From: Planctomycetota bacterium
GTDB lineage: Bacteria; Planctomycetota; Phycisphaerae; Tepidisphaerales; Tepidisphaeraceae
Length of the DNA: 64,000 nt
NCBI GenBank assembly: GCA_026693085.1
Contig: JAPLNB010000380.1
Coordinates: 1 to 64,000, forward strand
Reading direction: 5' to 3'
Shown here: positions 1 to 8,043 of the stretch, in pieces
Numbering within the stretch: position 1 is the first letter of the stretch
How the letters are laid out: the number at the start of each line of letters is the position of its first letter
The notes under the pieces: model-generated
The model's database searches: none
The model's input: only the letters and a program-made list of their open reading frames with translations
What the model was told of the DNA's origin: nothing
Position numbers and translations under genes: made by a program

Positions 1-2137
1 CGTCGAGGGGTTTCCAGGTGGTGCCGTTGTCTTTGCTGAGCCAGAGGCCGGAGTTGGGGGCGCTTTCGGTGAGGGTCATGTAGATCCAGCCGGGGCGATT
101 GGGGTGGAGGTAGGCGCCGAAATGTTCGGGGCCTTTGCGGGCGAGGAGTTTCCAGGTGGTGCCAGCGTCGGTGGAGGCGTAGAGGCCGCCTTGTTTTTGG
201 GCGGCGGCATCGGCGGCGCCGATGTAGATGATGCGGCTGTCCTTTGGATCGACGGTGAAATCCTTGGGCCAGAGGAGGGGTTGGGATTGGTTGACCCATT
301 GCCAGGTGGCGGCGCCGTCGCGGGAGCGATAGAGGCCGACGCCATCGGGGAGGAATCGGCCATTGGCGCGCATGGCGGTGATGAGGACGAAGAGGGAGCC
401 GTCGGGGTGGAGTTGGAGACGGCAGACGCGCCTGTTGGCATCGTGGCCGAGGCCGGTGCTGGTTTTCTGCCAGGATTTGCCGTCGTTGGTGGATTTGTAG
501 ACGCCTTGGCCGAAGATGCTGGCGTAGAGGGTGCGGGCGCCTTCGGGGCTGCGGGGGTCGAGGACGATGGAGAGTGCGGGGGCGAGGGGGAGGCCTTGGC
601 TGGTGGGTTTCCAGGAGGCGGCGAAGTCGGTGCTGAGGCAGATTCCGCCGGGGCCATTGGCGTTGTGGCGGCCGGAGATGATGTTGTCGTTGGGGATGTC
701 GTGGACGTTGGAAAATGCGCCCCAGATCTTGCCGGGGATCTTGGGGTCGAAGGCGAGTTCGTAGCAGGTGTTTGACCAGGGGGCATGGGTCTGGGCGGAC
801 CACCATTTCCAGGTTTTGGCGGCGTCGAGGGAGCGGGCGAAGCCGATGTCGGTGTAACCGATGTAATGGCGGTTGGATTCGAAGGGGTCGATGTAGTAGT
901 TCCAGGTGGTGGTGACGACGAGGCCGCTGCAAAGCCAACTGGCGTCGGGGGAGCGGGGGTCGGTGGCGTTGGTGAGGCGGGTATGCCGGGCGAGCCAGGT
1001 TTTGCCGCCGTTTTCGGTGATGTAGCAGCGTCCGCCGTCGACCTGCATGACATGATCGGGGTTGGCGGGGTCGATGGCGGCTCCGGTGGGGGTGTCCTGG
1101 AAGAACTGGCGCATGCCGGCGGTCATGTAATCTTGCTCGACGTTGCAGGGGGTGAAGCGTGGGTCGGGGTTGAAGGTGGGTCGCCAGGTTTTGCCGGCGT
1201 CGTCGGAGCGATAGGCAGCGGTGTGGTGAGGGGGTTTGACGCCGGTGTTGGCGTTGAAAGCGTAGACGGTGAGGGGTTTGGCGTTGGTGGTGAGGACGCG
1301 GTGGTATTGGGCCACGTCGCCCATGGCCCATTGGTCGGCGGCATTGGTGTCGATGTTGAGGCCGCCGGACATGACGGACTGCCAGGACTCGCCGCGGTCG
1401 GTGGAGCGGAAGACGCCGCCGGTGTATTGGAGGGCGGCGTCGGCTTTGCTGGGGACGGCGCAGTAGAGGATGGCACGATTGGTTCTTGTGTCTGAGCCAG
1501 CGGCAAAGGAGCGGATGCCGCGCCAGGGGAGGGCAGCGGATTTGTCGGTCCAGCGGAGGCCGGCGTCGTCGGATCGCCAGATGCCGTCGGCGGTGGCGGC
1601 GAACATGACGCGGCGTTGGGGTGGGCTGGTCTGGTCGAAATGGAAAGCGACGGCGGCGCCTTTGGGGCCGTCGCAGCGGCGCCAGGTTTTGCCGGCGTCG
1701 GCGGAAAGGTAGGTGTTGTTGGAGGTTCCGGCGAGCATGAGTTCGGGCTGGCCGGGGTCGATGGCGATTTCGCCGCGGAGGTCGCCGGGGAGGTTGCCGA
1801 TGGATTGCCAATGCTCGCCGAGGTCGGTGGTGATTTTAAGGCCGGACCCGCCGCTGGCGGCGAAGATGGTTTTGGGTTGGGTGGGATGAAAGGCGGGGCG
1901 GCATTGGGTGCTGGAGCGGAGCTGGCTGTGGTGGATCATGCGCCAGGTTGCGCCGCCGTCGGAGGAGATGTAGGCGGCGCTCATGTCGCAGTTGACCATC
2001 ATGTATTGGCCATTGGCGGGGCTGATGGCAGGGGCGAACATGGCGCCGCCGCCGGAGATGCCGATGGGCTGCCAGTCGGCCGCGTGTATTGAAGACGCAA
2101 GAACCAACACCGCGAACATCGCTGCCATGCGTTTCAT
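1..2137 (-). CDS. Exported Asp-box (BNR) beta-propeller protein, partial (3' end off window)
   Basis: The frame is open from an ATG at 2137 to the left edge without a stop: 712 codons are visible and the C-terminus is missing. It starts with a signal peptide (MKRMAAMFAVLVLASSIHA, followed by ADWQP) and then carries about thirteen Asp-box motifs of the form S-x-D-x-G-x-x-W, for example SSDGGATW, SADAGKTW and STDAGTTW, spread along the whole chain. This pattern is typical of sialidase, sortilin/VPS10 and GH74 xyloglucanase propellers. Two propellers in tandem, as in GH74, would fit the length, but I see no residue that fixes a catalytic activity. Secreted glycan hydrolase or glycan-binding protein is an inference. 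miaB lies 14 bp upstream on the same strand. Confidence 0.85.
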   Translation of the reverse strand, partial: MKRMAAMFAVLVLASSIHAADWQPIGISGGGAMFAPAISPANGQYMMVNCDMSAAYISSDGGATWRMIHHSQLRSSTQCRPAFHPTQPKTIFAASGGSGLKITTDLGEHWQSIGNLPGDLRGEIAIDPGQPELMLAGTSNNTYLSADAGKTWRRCDGPKGAAVAFHFDQTSPPQRRVMFAATADGIWRSDDAGLRWTDKSAALPWRGIRSFAAGSDTRTNRAILYCAVPSKADAALQYTGGVFRSTDRGESWQSVMSGGLNIDTNAADQWAMGDVAQYHRVLTTNAKPLTVYAFNANTGVKPPHHTAAYRSDDAGKTWRPTFNPDPRFTPCNVEQDYMTAGMRQFFQDTPTGAAIDPANPDHVMQVDGGRCYITENGGKTWLARHTRLTNATDPRSPDASWLCSGLVVTTTWNYYIDPFESNRHYIGYTDIGFARSLDAAKTWKWWSAQTHAPWSNTCYELAFDPKIPGKIWGAFSNVHDIPNDNIISGRHNANGPGGICLSTDFAASWKPTSQGLPLAPALSIVLDPRSPEGARTLYASIFGQGVYKSTNDGKSWQKTSTGLGHDANRRVCRLQLHPDGSLFVLITAMRANGRFLPDGVGLYRSRDGAATWQWVNQSQPLLWPKDFTVDPKDSRIIYIGAADAAAQKQGGLYASTDAGTTWKLLARKGPEHFGAYLHPNRPGWIYMTLTESAPNSGLWLSKDNGTTWKPLD

Positions 2138-2151
2138 GTTTTGCCCTCGAG

Positions 2152-3654
2152 TTAATCCGCGATCAGTTTACCGAAGAGCGTGAGGGACTGCGAATCGGTG
2201 ATTTGGACCCTCAGGAGTTGGCCTTTGAGAAAGGGGCCGCCATCGACGCAGACGATTTGGTCGCCGCGGGTGCGGGCGATCAGTTGTGTTACCGTTGGAC
2301 TCAGGTGAGGGTGGGCCGGTTTGTTGCCGGCGATTGTCAGATCAACGAACGATGGATCGGCTTTGGCTTGGCGGCTGGTCAGCTTGCTTTCGCCTTCGAT
2401 GATGACCTCGACGCGTTTGCCGATCATCTGGCGGTTGTTTTCGGCGGAGACTTCCTGTTGGACCGCGAGCAGCTCATTGTTGCGGCGGCGTTTGTCCGGC
2501 TCGGGGACGTCGTCTTCGAAGCGGTCGATCGCGATCGTGCCGGGGCGGGGGGAGTATTTGAAAATGAAGCTGTTTTTGAAGCGGCAATAGCGGAGCAGGT
2601 CCATGGATCGGCGATGATCGTCCTCGGTTTCGGTGGGGAAGCCGACGATGAAATCGGTGGCGAGGCTGATATCGGGCATCATGGATTTGGCGCGGTCGAT
2701 GAGGTCGAGGTATTGCCGGGCGGTGTAGCCACGGTTCATGAGTTTGAGGATACGGTCGGAGCCGCTTTGGGCGGGGATGTGAAGATAATGGCAGATGCGG
2801 GGGCAATCGCGCATGGCCTGGAGGGCGGCGTCGGTGAAATCGCGGGGGAAGCTGGTGACGAAGCGCAGGCGCGGGAGGGCGGGGGTGGCTTCGTGAATCC
2901 TATAGAGCAGATCGGCAAAGGATGTGACACGGGCGTCGGGGTGGCGGTAGGCGTAGTGGTTGACGGTTTGGCCGAGGAGTGTGACTTCGCGGGCACCGGC
3001 GTCGGCGAGTTTTATGACTTCGTCGATGATGTTTTGCGGGGGGCGGTGGACCTCGGGGCCGCGGGTGTAGGGGACGACGCAATAGGTGCAGAATTTGTTG
3101 CAGCCGCGGGTGATTCGGACGTAGGCTTGGGAGACGTCGTCGGTGGAGGAGACGGAGCGGGAGAGATCGAGGTTTTCGAGGTGGTCATCGGTGGCGGCGA
3201 GGGTGGAGGAGCGGCGGGTGGTGGAGGCCATGAGGGCGACCTGACGTCGGCGGCCGCTGTGGCTGACGTGGTCGGTGTCGGAGGGTTTGGCGCTGGTGAC
3301 GACGGCGTTGTGGAGCATGGCGGGGAGCTTGTCAAGCTCGGCGGGGCCACAGAGGATGTTGACGTGGGGGTAGCGACGAAAGAGGCCTGTGCCTTCGCGT
3401 TCGGCCATGCAGCCGATGACGCCGATGACGAGGTTGGGGCGTTGTTGTTTGGTGGCGCGCAGTTCGCCGAGGCGGGACCAGACCTTTTGTTCGGCGTGTT
3501 CGCGGACGGAGCAGGTGTTGTAGAGGACGATGTCGGCGTCGTCGGGGGTATCGACGACTTGGTAGCCTTGTGCGCGGAGTTGTCCGAGGACGAGCTGGGT
3601 GTCCAGGACGTTCATCTGGCAGCCGAAGGTCTCAATGTAAAGTCGCCGACCCAT
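2152..3654 (-). CDS. miaB: tRNA-2-methylthio-N6-dimethylallyladenosine synthase MiaB
   Basis: Radical-SAM methylthiotransferase of 500 residues that converts i6A37 to ms2i6A37 in tRNAs reading UNN codons. The N-terminal UPF0004 domain holds three cysteines for the auxiliary [4Fe-4S] cluster (C12 in FGCQMN, C48 in NTCSVRE, C82 in IGCMAE). The radical-SAM triad is C185-x3-C189-x2-C192 in RGCNKFCTYC. The last 80 or so residues look like the TRAM RNA-binding domain. A basic, Ser-rich insert of about 40 residues (roughly 130-172) lies before the radical-SAM triad. MiaB is favoured over MtaB or RimO by the N-terminal motifs and overall length. No clear ribosome binding site precedes the ATG. Confidence 0.95.
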   Translation of the reverse strand: MGRRLYIETFGCQMNVLDTQLVLGQLRAQGYQVVDTPDDADIVLYNTCSVREHAEQKVWSRLGELRATKQQRPNLVIGVIGCMAEREGTGLFRRYPHVNILCGPAELDKLPAMLHNAVVTSAKPSDTDHVSHSGRRRQVALMASTTRRSSTLAATDDHLENLDLSRSVSSTDDVSQAYVRITRGCNKFCTYCVVPYTRGPEVHRPPQNIIDEVIKLADAGAREVTLLGQTVNHYAYRHPDARVTSFADLLYRIHEATPALPRLRFVTSFPRDFTDAALQAMRDCPRICHYLHIPAQSGSDRILKLMNRGYTARQYLDLIDRAKSMMPDISLATDFIVGFPTETEDDHRRSMDLLRYCRFKNSFIFKYSPRPGTIAIDRFEDDVPEPDKRRRNNELLAVQQEVSAENNRQMIGKRVEVIIEGESKLTSRQAKADPSFVDLTIAGNKPAHPHLSPTVTQLIARTRGDQIVCVDGGPFLKGQLLRVQITDSQSLTLFGKLIAD

Positions 3655-3735
3655 GGTTCTGGGTGATTGTACCGCCCCGCGGGAGAAAAGGTTCAGGGGC
3701 GTCAGCAGGCGTGCGATGGGATGGTGCGGGGAACT

Positions 3736-4980
3736 TCAGCGTTTGCGGACTTGGTCCCAGAGTTTTTGTTCGACGGTTTTGAAGCCCTCGAAAGCTTTGT
3801 TGAGCTGTTCTTTGGCCTTTTCGATTTTGTCGGGGTCGGTGTGGGGACTGTTGGAGGCATCGCGGAGGGCACGGGCGGCGTCGTTGAGTTCGCTGGCGCC
3901 CTGGGCGAATTCTCGGGCGGCGTTGAAGATGACGAGGTTTTCGACTTCGGTGGATTTGGGCGAGTAGAGCAGGCGCCAGGGGCGGGCGCTGATCTCGGCG
4001 GTGAACAGTTCGAGATTGGTGGCGGCGCCGTCGAGATGCTTGATCATGCCTTCGAGCTTGCCCTTGTTGCCGGCGATGACCTCATTGGCGGTGGCCATGG
4101 TGGACTTGATGTCCTTGATGGCGGCGTTGGCATCGGTGACGGCGGAGCTCAGACCGCCGAGGACCTCATCGATGCGCTTGGCCCAATCGGGAAGCTTGCC
4201 GCTGACGGTGGCGGTGGCGGACTTGAGGTTGGCGACGGTGTCGCGGAAATCGCTTTTGGAGGAGCCGAACAAATCGCCGATCTCGGTGAGGGCGCGGATG
4301 GCGCTATCGGCGACGGCATAGTAGGCGTTGACGATGGGCTTGAGATGGCCTTTGAGGTCGTTGACGAGGGCAGTGGCGGCTTGGCCGGTCTGGGTGAAGG
4401 TGTCGGCGGTTTCGCCGGCCTTGGTGATGGTGCGGTTGACCAGCGGGAGGGTTTGGGTGCGGGCATCGGCGGTGATCTGCTCAACGTTGGCGAGGGTGCG
4501 GTCGATTTTGGGAGCCGCGTCGCGAAGCGCGGCGAAGGCAACGGAGAGCGCGCTGGGCAGGCCCTTGAGCTGATCGTGCGGCGAGAGGATCGGCCCCTGG
4601 CCGAGGCTTTCGAAATTGAGCCAGCTCTGGCCGGTGACGGTGCCTTGGATGCTGACGACGGCGTCGGTGTGGAGGTCGTATTTTTTGGGCATTGAGAAGG
4701 TGACGACGATGCCTGGGGCGGCGGGCTGGGTGGTGGACAACTTTGTTTGGGTGGCGATTTGGATATTGCGGACGACGCCGACCTTGTAGCCGCCGATGCG
4801 GACGTCGTCGCCGATGCGCAGGCCGCCGATGTCGTCCTTGAGAGAGAAGACGATGGTGCGGAACTGGAGCGGCTCGAAGAGGCCGACGCCGCGTTGCGTG
4901 GCGACAACGACGACGAAGACCATGGCGATGGCGAAGAGGATGAATATGCCGGCCCTGAGGGCATTGCGTTGCTTAGACAT
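3736..4980 (-). CDS. mlaD: MlaD-type MCE domain lipid transport protein
   Basis: Substrate-binding subunit of an Mla-like ABC importer: MCE proteins anchor to the inner membrane and form a lipid channel. One N-terminal membrane helix (AGIFILFAIAMVFVVVVA) is followed by one MCE domain (LKDDIGGLRIGDDVRIGGYKVG is its core) and then a long helical tail of about 280 residues, much longer than E. coli MlaD. The ATG at 4980 is preferred because GAGG lies 6 nt before it; a GTG at 4998 in the same frame has no such site. Last gene of the unit STAS-MlaE-(cassette)-MlaF-MlaD. The long tail is more like the needle-forming MCE proteins (PqiB, Mce1-type), so transport across the periplasm is possible. Confidence 0.9.
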   Translation of the reverse strand: MSKQRNALRAGIFILFAIAMVFVVVVATQRGVGLFEPLQFRTIVFSLKDDIGGLRIGDDVRIGGYKVGVVRNIQIATQTKLSTTQPAAPGIVVTFSMPKKYDLHTDAVVSIQGTVTGQSWLNFESLGQGPILSPHDQLKGLPSALSVAFAALRDAAPKIDRTLANVEQITADARTQTLPLVNRTITKAGETADTFTQTGQAATALVNDLKGHLKPIVNAYYAVADSAIRALTEIGDLFGSSKSDFRDTVANLKSATATVSGKLPDWAKRIDEVLGGLSSAVTDANAAIKDIKSTMATANEVIAGNKGKLEGMIKHLDGAATNLELFTAEISARPWRLLYSPKSTEVENLVIFNAAREFAQGASELNDAARALRDASNSPHTDPDKIEKAKEQLNKAFEGFKTVEQKLWDQVRKR

Positions 4981-5058
4981 GGCAAACCTCGACCGCACCG
5001 ATGAGGGCTGCGGCGGTTAGACGACAGGCATAGGAGTTCTTCGAGCCGGGCGGTTGGA

Positions 5059-5862
5059 TCATATGTAGTCTCCGAGAAGATCGGACTCGTAGGTGCCGGA
5101 GCGGCGGCGATCGGTGAGGGGGCCTTCGGTGAGGCCATAGACGAACTGTCGGACGAGGGGGTCGGTGGAGTCTTTCAATTGCTGGGGTGTACCGGAGATG
5201 ATGAATTTTCCGCGGTCGAGGAGGACCATGCGGTCGGCGATGCGGAAGGCGGAGTCCATTTCGTGGGTGACGACGACGCTGGTCACGCCGAGCTTGTGGT
5301 TGAGGTCGATGATGAGCTGGTCGATTTCGGCGCTGGTGACGGGGTCGAGTCCTGCGGAGGGTTCGTCGTAGAAGAGGATTTTGGGGTCGAGGGCGATGGC
5401 GCGGGCGAGGCCGGCGCGTTTTTTCATGCCGCCGGAGAGTTGAGCGGGCATCTTGTCGGCATGCTCGCGGAGGCCGACCAGCTCGAGCTTGATCTTGACC
5501 ATGATGTCGATGGTTTCTTCGGGCAGATCGGTGTGTTCGCGGAGGGGGAGGGCGACGTTGTCGGCGACGGTCATGGAGTTGAACAGCGCGCCGCTTTGAA
5601 AGAGGACGCCGATCGATCGGCGGTAGTCAGCCAGTTCCGATTCGGTCATGCTCGCGAGGCTTCGTCCGAGGCCGACGATGTCGCCGCCGTCGTAGGGGAT
5701 GTTCCCGATCATCAGGCGGAGCATGGTGGACTTGCCAGAGCCGGAGCCGCCGAGAATGGCGAGCGTTTCGCCCTGCAGGACGTCCAGGCAGATTCTGTCC
5801 AGGACGGCCCGGCCGTCGTAGAGCTTCGTGACATCAATAACTCGGATGGCGGGATCGGGCAT
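5059..5862 (-). CDS. mlaF: MlaF-type ABC transporter ATP-binding protein
   Basis: ATPase of 267 residues that powers the Mla-type lipid transporter. Walker A is GGSGSGKST, the signature LSGGMKKRAGLARA, Walker B plus the following loop ILFYDEPSAGLD, and the H-loop is TSVVVTHEMDS. The start is the ATG at 5862 (MPDPAIRVIDVTKLY); the frame extends upstream only through repeat DNA. No Shine-Dalgarno site precedes this ATG, because AT-rich heptad repeats fill the leader. The upstream four-helix-bundle gene stops with TGA at 5866-5864, a single base before the mlaF ATG, so translation of mlaF probably relies on termination-reinitiation from the inserted gene. Confidence 0.93.
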   Translation of the reverse strand: MPDPAIRVIDVTKLYDGRAVLDRICLDVLQGETLAILGGSGSGKSTMLRLMIGNIPYDGGDIVGLGRSLASMTESELADYRRSIGVLFQSGALFNSMTVADNVALPLREHTDLPEETIDIMVKIKLELVGLREHADKMPAQLSGGMKKRAGLARAIALDPKILFYDEPSAGLDPVTSAEIDQLIIDLNHKLGVTSVVVTHEMDSAFRIADRMVLLDRGKFIISGTPQQLKDSTDPLVRQFVYGLTEGPLTDRRRSGTYESDLLGDYI

Positions 5863-5863
5863 A

Positions 5864-6250
5864 TCAATTTTCGATTTTCGATTTTCGATTTTCGAATGAC
5901 GCGGAACGGCGAACCGAGCGGCGTGAGGCCACAACGATGGCGACAAGCTGATCGGCTTCATTCAACAGCATTTTGACGCGGTTCTCGGGCATCAGGCCAG
6001 CTTCGATGATCAGTTCCATCCAGTAAGCGCTCTCGTCGGCCTCCTCTTCGACCACCCCCAGCCTGGAAATGAACTCGGCTTTGGAGCGAGCTCGACAAGC
6101 GGAACGGTAGTTGGCGCCGACGGAAGTCCCCGATCGGACGAGCTGGTTGGCAAGCGTACGTCCGGTAATGCTGCGATCGAGCGAAGCCGCCAGTTGCATC
6201 GCACGGAGCGCGAACTGCTTGGTCCGGCGTTTCAGGTCAACTTCCTGCAT
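5864..6250 (-). CDS. Four-helix-bundle protein (23S rRNA intervening-sequence protein family)
   Basis: A protein of 128 residues matching the family often named four helix bundle protein or 23S rRNA IVS protein: the N-terminal DLKRRTKQFALRAMQLAASL helix and the LVRSGTSVGANYRSACRARS segment are characteristic, followed by EADESAYWMELI. Such proteins form pentameric bundles and are related to Avd of diversity-generating retroelements; their cellular role is unclear. The ATG at 6250 is preferred, since GGAG lies 6 nt upstream; an ATG at 6262 is part of the repeat itself. The last nine residues are translated from the heptad array. It interrupts an Mla operon and has no known role in lipid transport. 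Confidence 0.88.
   Translation of the reverse strand: MQEVDLKRRTKQFALRAMQLAASLDRSITGRTLANQLVRSGTSVGANYRSACRARSKAEFISRLGVVEEEADESAYWMELIIEAGLMPENRVKMLLNEADQLVAIVVASRRSVRRSASFENRKSKIEN
5867..5898 (-). repeat. Left heptad array of the cassette
   Basis: On the plus strand four perfect copies of ATTTTCG (5867-5894) are followed by AATG. Read on the minus strand this is CATTCG, three copies of AAAATCG and a diverged AAAATTG. The array encodes the last residues (ENRKSKIEN) and borders the TGA of the four-helix-bundle gene, and it is the whole leader of mlaF. Confidence 0.9.
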
Positions 6251-6259
6251 GTGCTTCTC

Positions 6260-6293
6260 CATTCGAAAATCGCCATTCGAAAATCGAAAATCG
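6260..6293 (+). repeat. Right heptad array of the cassette
   Basis: On the plus strand: CATTCG-AAAATCG (6260-6272), one C, then CATTCG-AAAATCG-AAAATCG (6274-6293). The second block equals the left end in reverse complement over 20 bases. Its inner end supplies, on the minus strand, the GGAG that precedes the start codon of the four-helix-bundle gene. The outer end touches the mlaE stop codon. Confidence 0.9.
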
Positions 6294-7106
6294 CTACAGT
6301 CCCATCAGGAAGAATGCGGCGGTGAAGATCAAGTCTACCGCGATGAGTGCGACGATGGTCAGGACGACGGTGCGCGTGGTGGCGCTGCCTACGCCTTGGG
6401 CGCCGCCGGTGACGTTAAGGCCGAGGTAACAGGCGAGGGAGCTGATCAACATGCCGAAGACGCCGGCTTTGATCAGGCCCGTGTAGAAGTCGTTCAGATC
6501 GAGGATGTCGAAGGTGCGCTTGATGTATTGGAGGTAACTGACGCCGAGAAACGCATGCGACACGACCAAGCCGCCCAGGATTCCCATCAGATCGCCCAGG
6601 ACGGCGATGCAGACCATCATGATGGTCGTCGCCAGGACGCGAGGCACCACGAGAAATCGGATCGGCGAGATGGCGTGAGCTTCCAAAGCTTCGATCTCCT
6701 CCGAGACGACCATGGTGCCGATTTCGGCAGCGATGGATGCGCCGGCGAAGCCCGTGAGCACGATTGCGCTGACCAAAGGCCCGAGTTCGCGGAAGACGGC
6801 GATGGAAATGATGTCTGGAATCGTCACAACCAGGCCGAATTGTCGGAGCGTGGGCGCCATTTGCAGCGCCAGAATCGAACCGATGCAGAAGAGCACCAGG
6901 CTGACGATGGGTATGCTGCGGACGCCAACGCGGTCCATCTGTGCGAAGAAATGGGTCCAGCCGAGCCGGCGGCCGCGTTTGGCAACGAGCGACCGGCGGG
7001 TTGCGAGCAGCGCATCCCATGTCAGGTAGCCCACACCGCCGATGAATTCGAGCACGCTGGCGACAGCGCGAACGGTGGCAGTGAAGGGCAGAATCAGCAG
7101 TCTCAT
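6294..7106 (-). CDS. mlaE: MlaE-type ABC transporter permease
   Basis: Membrane permease of the Mla lipid transporter, about 270 residues. It has the family core: a long amphipathic N-terminus, SLVLFCIGSILALQ, the conserved FRELGPLVSAIVLTGFAGASIAAEIG stretch in the middle (split here as FRELGPL and GRAGAS-like GFAGAS), EIEALEAHAISPIRFLVVPR, and C-terminal helices ending GVGSATTRTVVL. Five or six membrane segments are visible. The ATG at 7106 gives a normal length but has no ribosome binding site; a TTG at 7142 (GGAG 12 nt upstream) is an alternative. The stop is 8 bp after no other gene but directly abuts the inserted cassette, while the STAS gene lies just upstream. Confidence 0.92.
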   Translation of the reverse strand: MRLLILPFTATVRAVASVLEFIGGVGYLTWDALLATRRSLVAKRGRRLGWTHFFAQMDRVGVRSIPIVSLVLFCIGSILALQMAPTLRQFGLVVTIPDIISIAVFRELGPLVSAIVLTGFAGASIAAEIGTMVVSEEIEALEAHAISPIRFLVVPRVLATTIMMVCIAVLGDLMGILGGLVVSHAFLGVSYLQYIKRTFDILDLNDFYTGLIKAGVFGMLISSLACYLGLNVTGGAQGVGSATTRTVVLTIVALIAVDLIFTAAFFLMGL

Positions 7107-7148
7107 GTGCAGATGCAACGATTGGCCCGCAGGCCGGGCCAAGCGAAG

Positions 7149-7505
7149 TTACTTCTCCAAAGCCTCTTGTTCAGTTCCTGTAATCTGGAAAATAGTATCG
7201 AGCCGAGCAATCTCGAGCAGGCCTTTGACGCGCGGCTGAAGGTCGGTCAGGGCAACTTGGCCGGGCTTGCCGACCTTCCGGACAGCTTCGACCAGAACGG
7301 CAATGGCGCTGCTATCCATGTATTGGACGTGGCGAAGGTTCAGAATGAGCTTCTTGGGGGCATGGCGGGCGATCAGATCCATCAAGGCGGCACGCAGGAC
7401 AGGGGAATTGCCGAGGTCGACCTCGCCGATGATGCTGGCCACCAAAGCATCGCCGTTTTTTCGGACCGAGGAGATGAGGTTGGTGCGGATTGTCCGTTCG
7501 CTCAT
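7149..7505 (-). CDS. STAS-domain protein (anti-sigma factor antagonist or MlaB-like)
   Basis: A single STAS domain of 118 residues. The phosphorylatable loop is QYMDSSAIAVLVEA, where the Ser of DSSA is the one modified by RsbW/SpoIIAB-type kinases. In gram-negative Mla systems a STAS protein (MlaB) binds and activates the MlaF ATPase; in Firmicutes-type partner switching the same fold antagonises an anti-sigma kinase. Both readings fit here, because it is directly followed by mlaE and preceded by an RsbW-like kinase gene. A terminator hairpin separates it from that kinase gene, which favours the MlaB reading, but the intact DSSA motif keeps the switch option open. Confidence 0.85.
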   Translation of the reverse strand: MSERTIRTNLISSVRKNGDALVASIIGEVDLGNSPVLRAALMDLIARHAPKKLILNLRHVQYMDSSAIAVLVEAVRKVGKPGQVALTDLQPRVKGLLEIARLDTIFQITGTEQEALEK

Positions 7506-7519
7506 GGTGCCACTGTTTC

Positions 7520-7546
7520 AAAAAGACGGGCCACCCATGGTGGCCC
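7520..7546 (-). terminator. Intrinsic terminator after the RsbW-like gene
   Basis: GGGCCACC (7528-7535), loop CAT and GGTGGCCC (7539-7546) form a perfect 8-bp stem. On the minus strand it is followed by GTCTTTTTG. It lies 20 bp after the kinase stop codon and 15-40 bp before the STAS start, so the two genes are probably not simply co-transcribed; it may also act as an attenuator. Confidence 0.75.
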
Positions 7547-7566
7547 GCGGGTTTTCGGATCACAGG

Positions 7567-8043
7567 TCAGCCGCAGTCTCGATTCCGGCGTCCCCGGCGT
7601 CGAGAGGCTTGTTTCCGGCGTATCATAGTCAGGATCATGCCGTCAGTCTGTGGGTGGAAGGCGATTTCATCCATCAACTCGCGAAGGCAGATCAAACCAA
7701 TCCCGCCAGGTCGAAGCGGATCTTGGTCTCTTGGCGCCAGCGTCATTGGGTTCAATCGGTTGCCCCAATCGCGGATCGCAATGCGGATTCCGTCGGGCAT
7801 TTTCTCCAGTCTAATTGCAATCGGCCTGCCAGTCGCCCCGCCGTACGCGTGGCGGAGAACATTGGCCAAGGCCTCGTTGGCACATAGCCCAATCTCGCCT
7901 TGGCTGGTTTCGTCGAACCCGCAACCCAGCGCGAAGGCTTCGACAGCGCGACGCGTGGGAGCCAGATTCTCCGCGTAGCTGTCGATCTTCAGCTCAATGC
8001 ACCGTGGCGAATCGGCGTTTGTGGGATTGGACATGGCGGTCAT
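7567..8043 (-). CDS. RsbW-like anti-sigma regulatory factor (HATPase, serine kinase)
   Basis: GHKL ATPase of about 158 residues of the HATPase_c_2 anti-sigma class. The N box is EIGLCANEALANVLRHAYGG, the G1 region IRDWGN and the G2 box GGIGLICLREL. Such kinases bind a sigma factor or other target and phosphorylate a STAS antagonist on Ser. The natural substrate candidate is the neighbouring STAS protein. The ATG at 8043 is chosen for its GAGG 5 nt upstream; it overlaps the stop of the preceding HEAT lipoprotein gene as ATGA, so the two are translationally coupled. The C-terminus is short and very basic (RRKQASRRRGRRNRD), which is unusual for RsbW. Confidence 0.85.
   Translation of the reverse strand: MTAMSNPTNADSPRCIELKIDSYAENLAPTRRAVEAFALGCGFDETSQGEIGLCANEALANVLRHAYGGATGRPIAIRLEKMPDGIRIAIRDWGNRLNPMTLAPRDQDPLRPGGIGLICLRELMDEIAFHPQTDGMILTMIRRKQASRRRGRRNRDCG

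Larger units (their letters stand above)
5866..6293 (-). mobile_element. Candidate repeat-bounded gene cassette (four-helix-bundle gene between inverted heptad arrays)
   Basis: A 428-bp block fits exactly between the mlaE stop codon (6296-6294) and the mlaF start (5862). Each end carries CATTCG followed by AAAATCG heptads, and the two ends are inverted relative to each other, both with CATTCG facing the gene. The only content is a four-helix-bundle gene. I see no transposase and no obvious target duplication. Cassette mobility is an inference from the geometry, from the position inside a normally contiguous permease-ATPase pair, and from copies of the same repeat module elsewhere in the window. 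Confidence 0.5.

Noticed and set aside
76-1053. Pro/Ser/Thr-rich minus-strand frame that looks like a mucin-like protein
   Set aside because: Out-of-frame shadow of the Asp-box propeller gene, which is open through the same stretch with clear repeats.
2089-3666. A 525-codon plus-strand frame rich in Gly, Asp, Glu and Val opposite miaB
   Set aside because: It is the antisense of a gene with complete MiaB motifs; such frames arise from GC-rich third positions.
5866-6293. Diversity-generating retroelement around the Avd-like four-helix-bundle gene
   Set aside because: No reverse transcriptase gene and no template/variable repeat pair found nearby.
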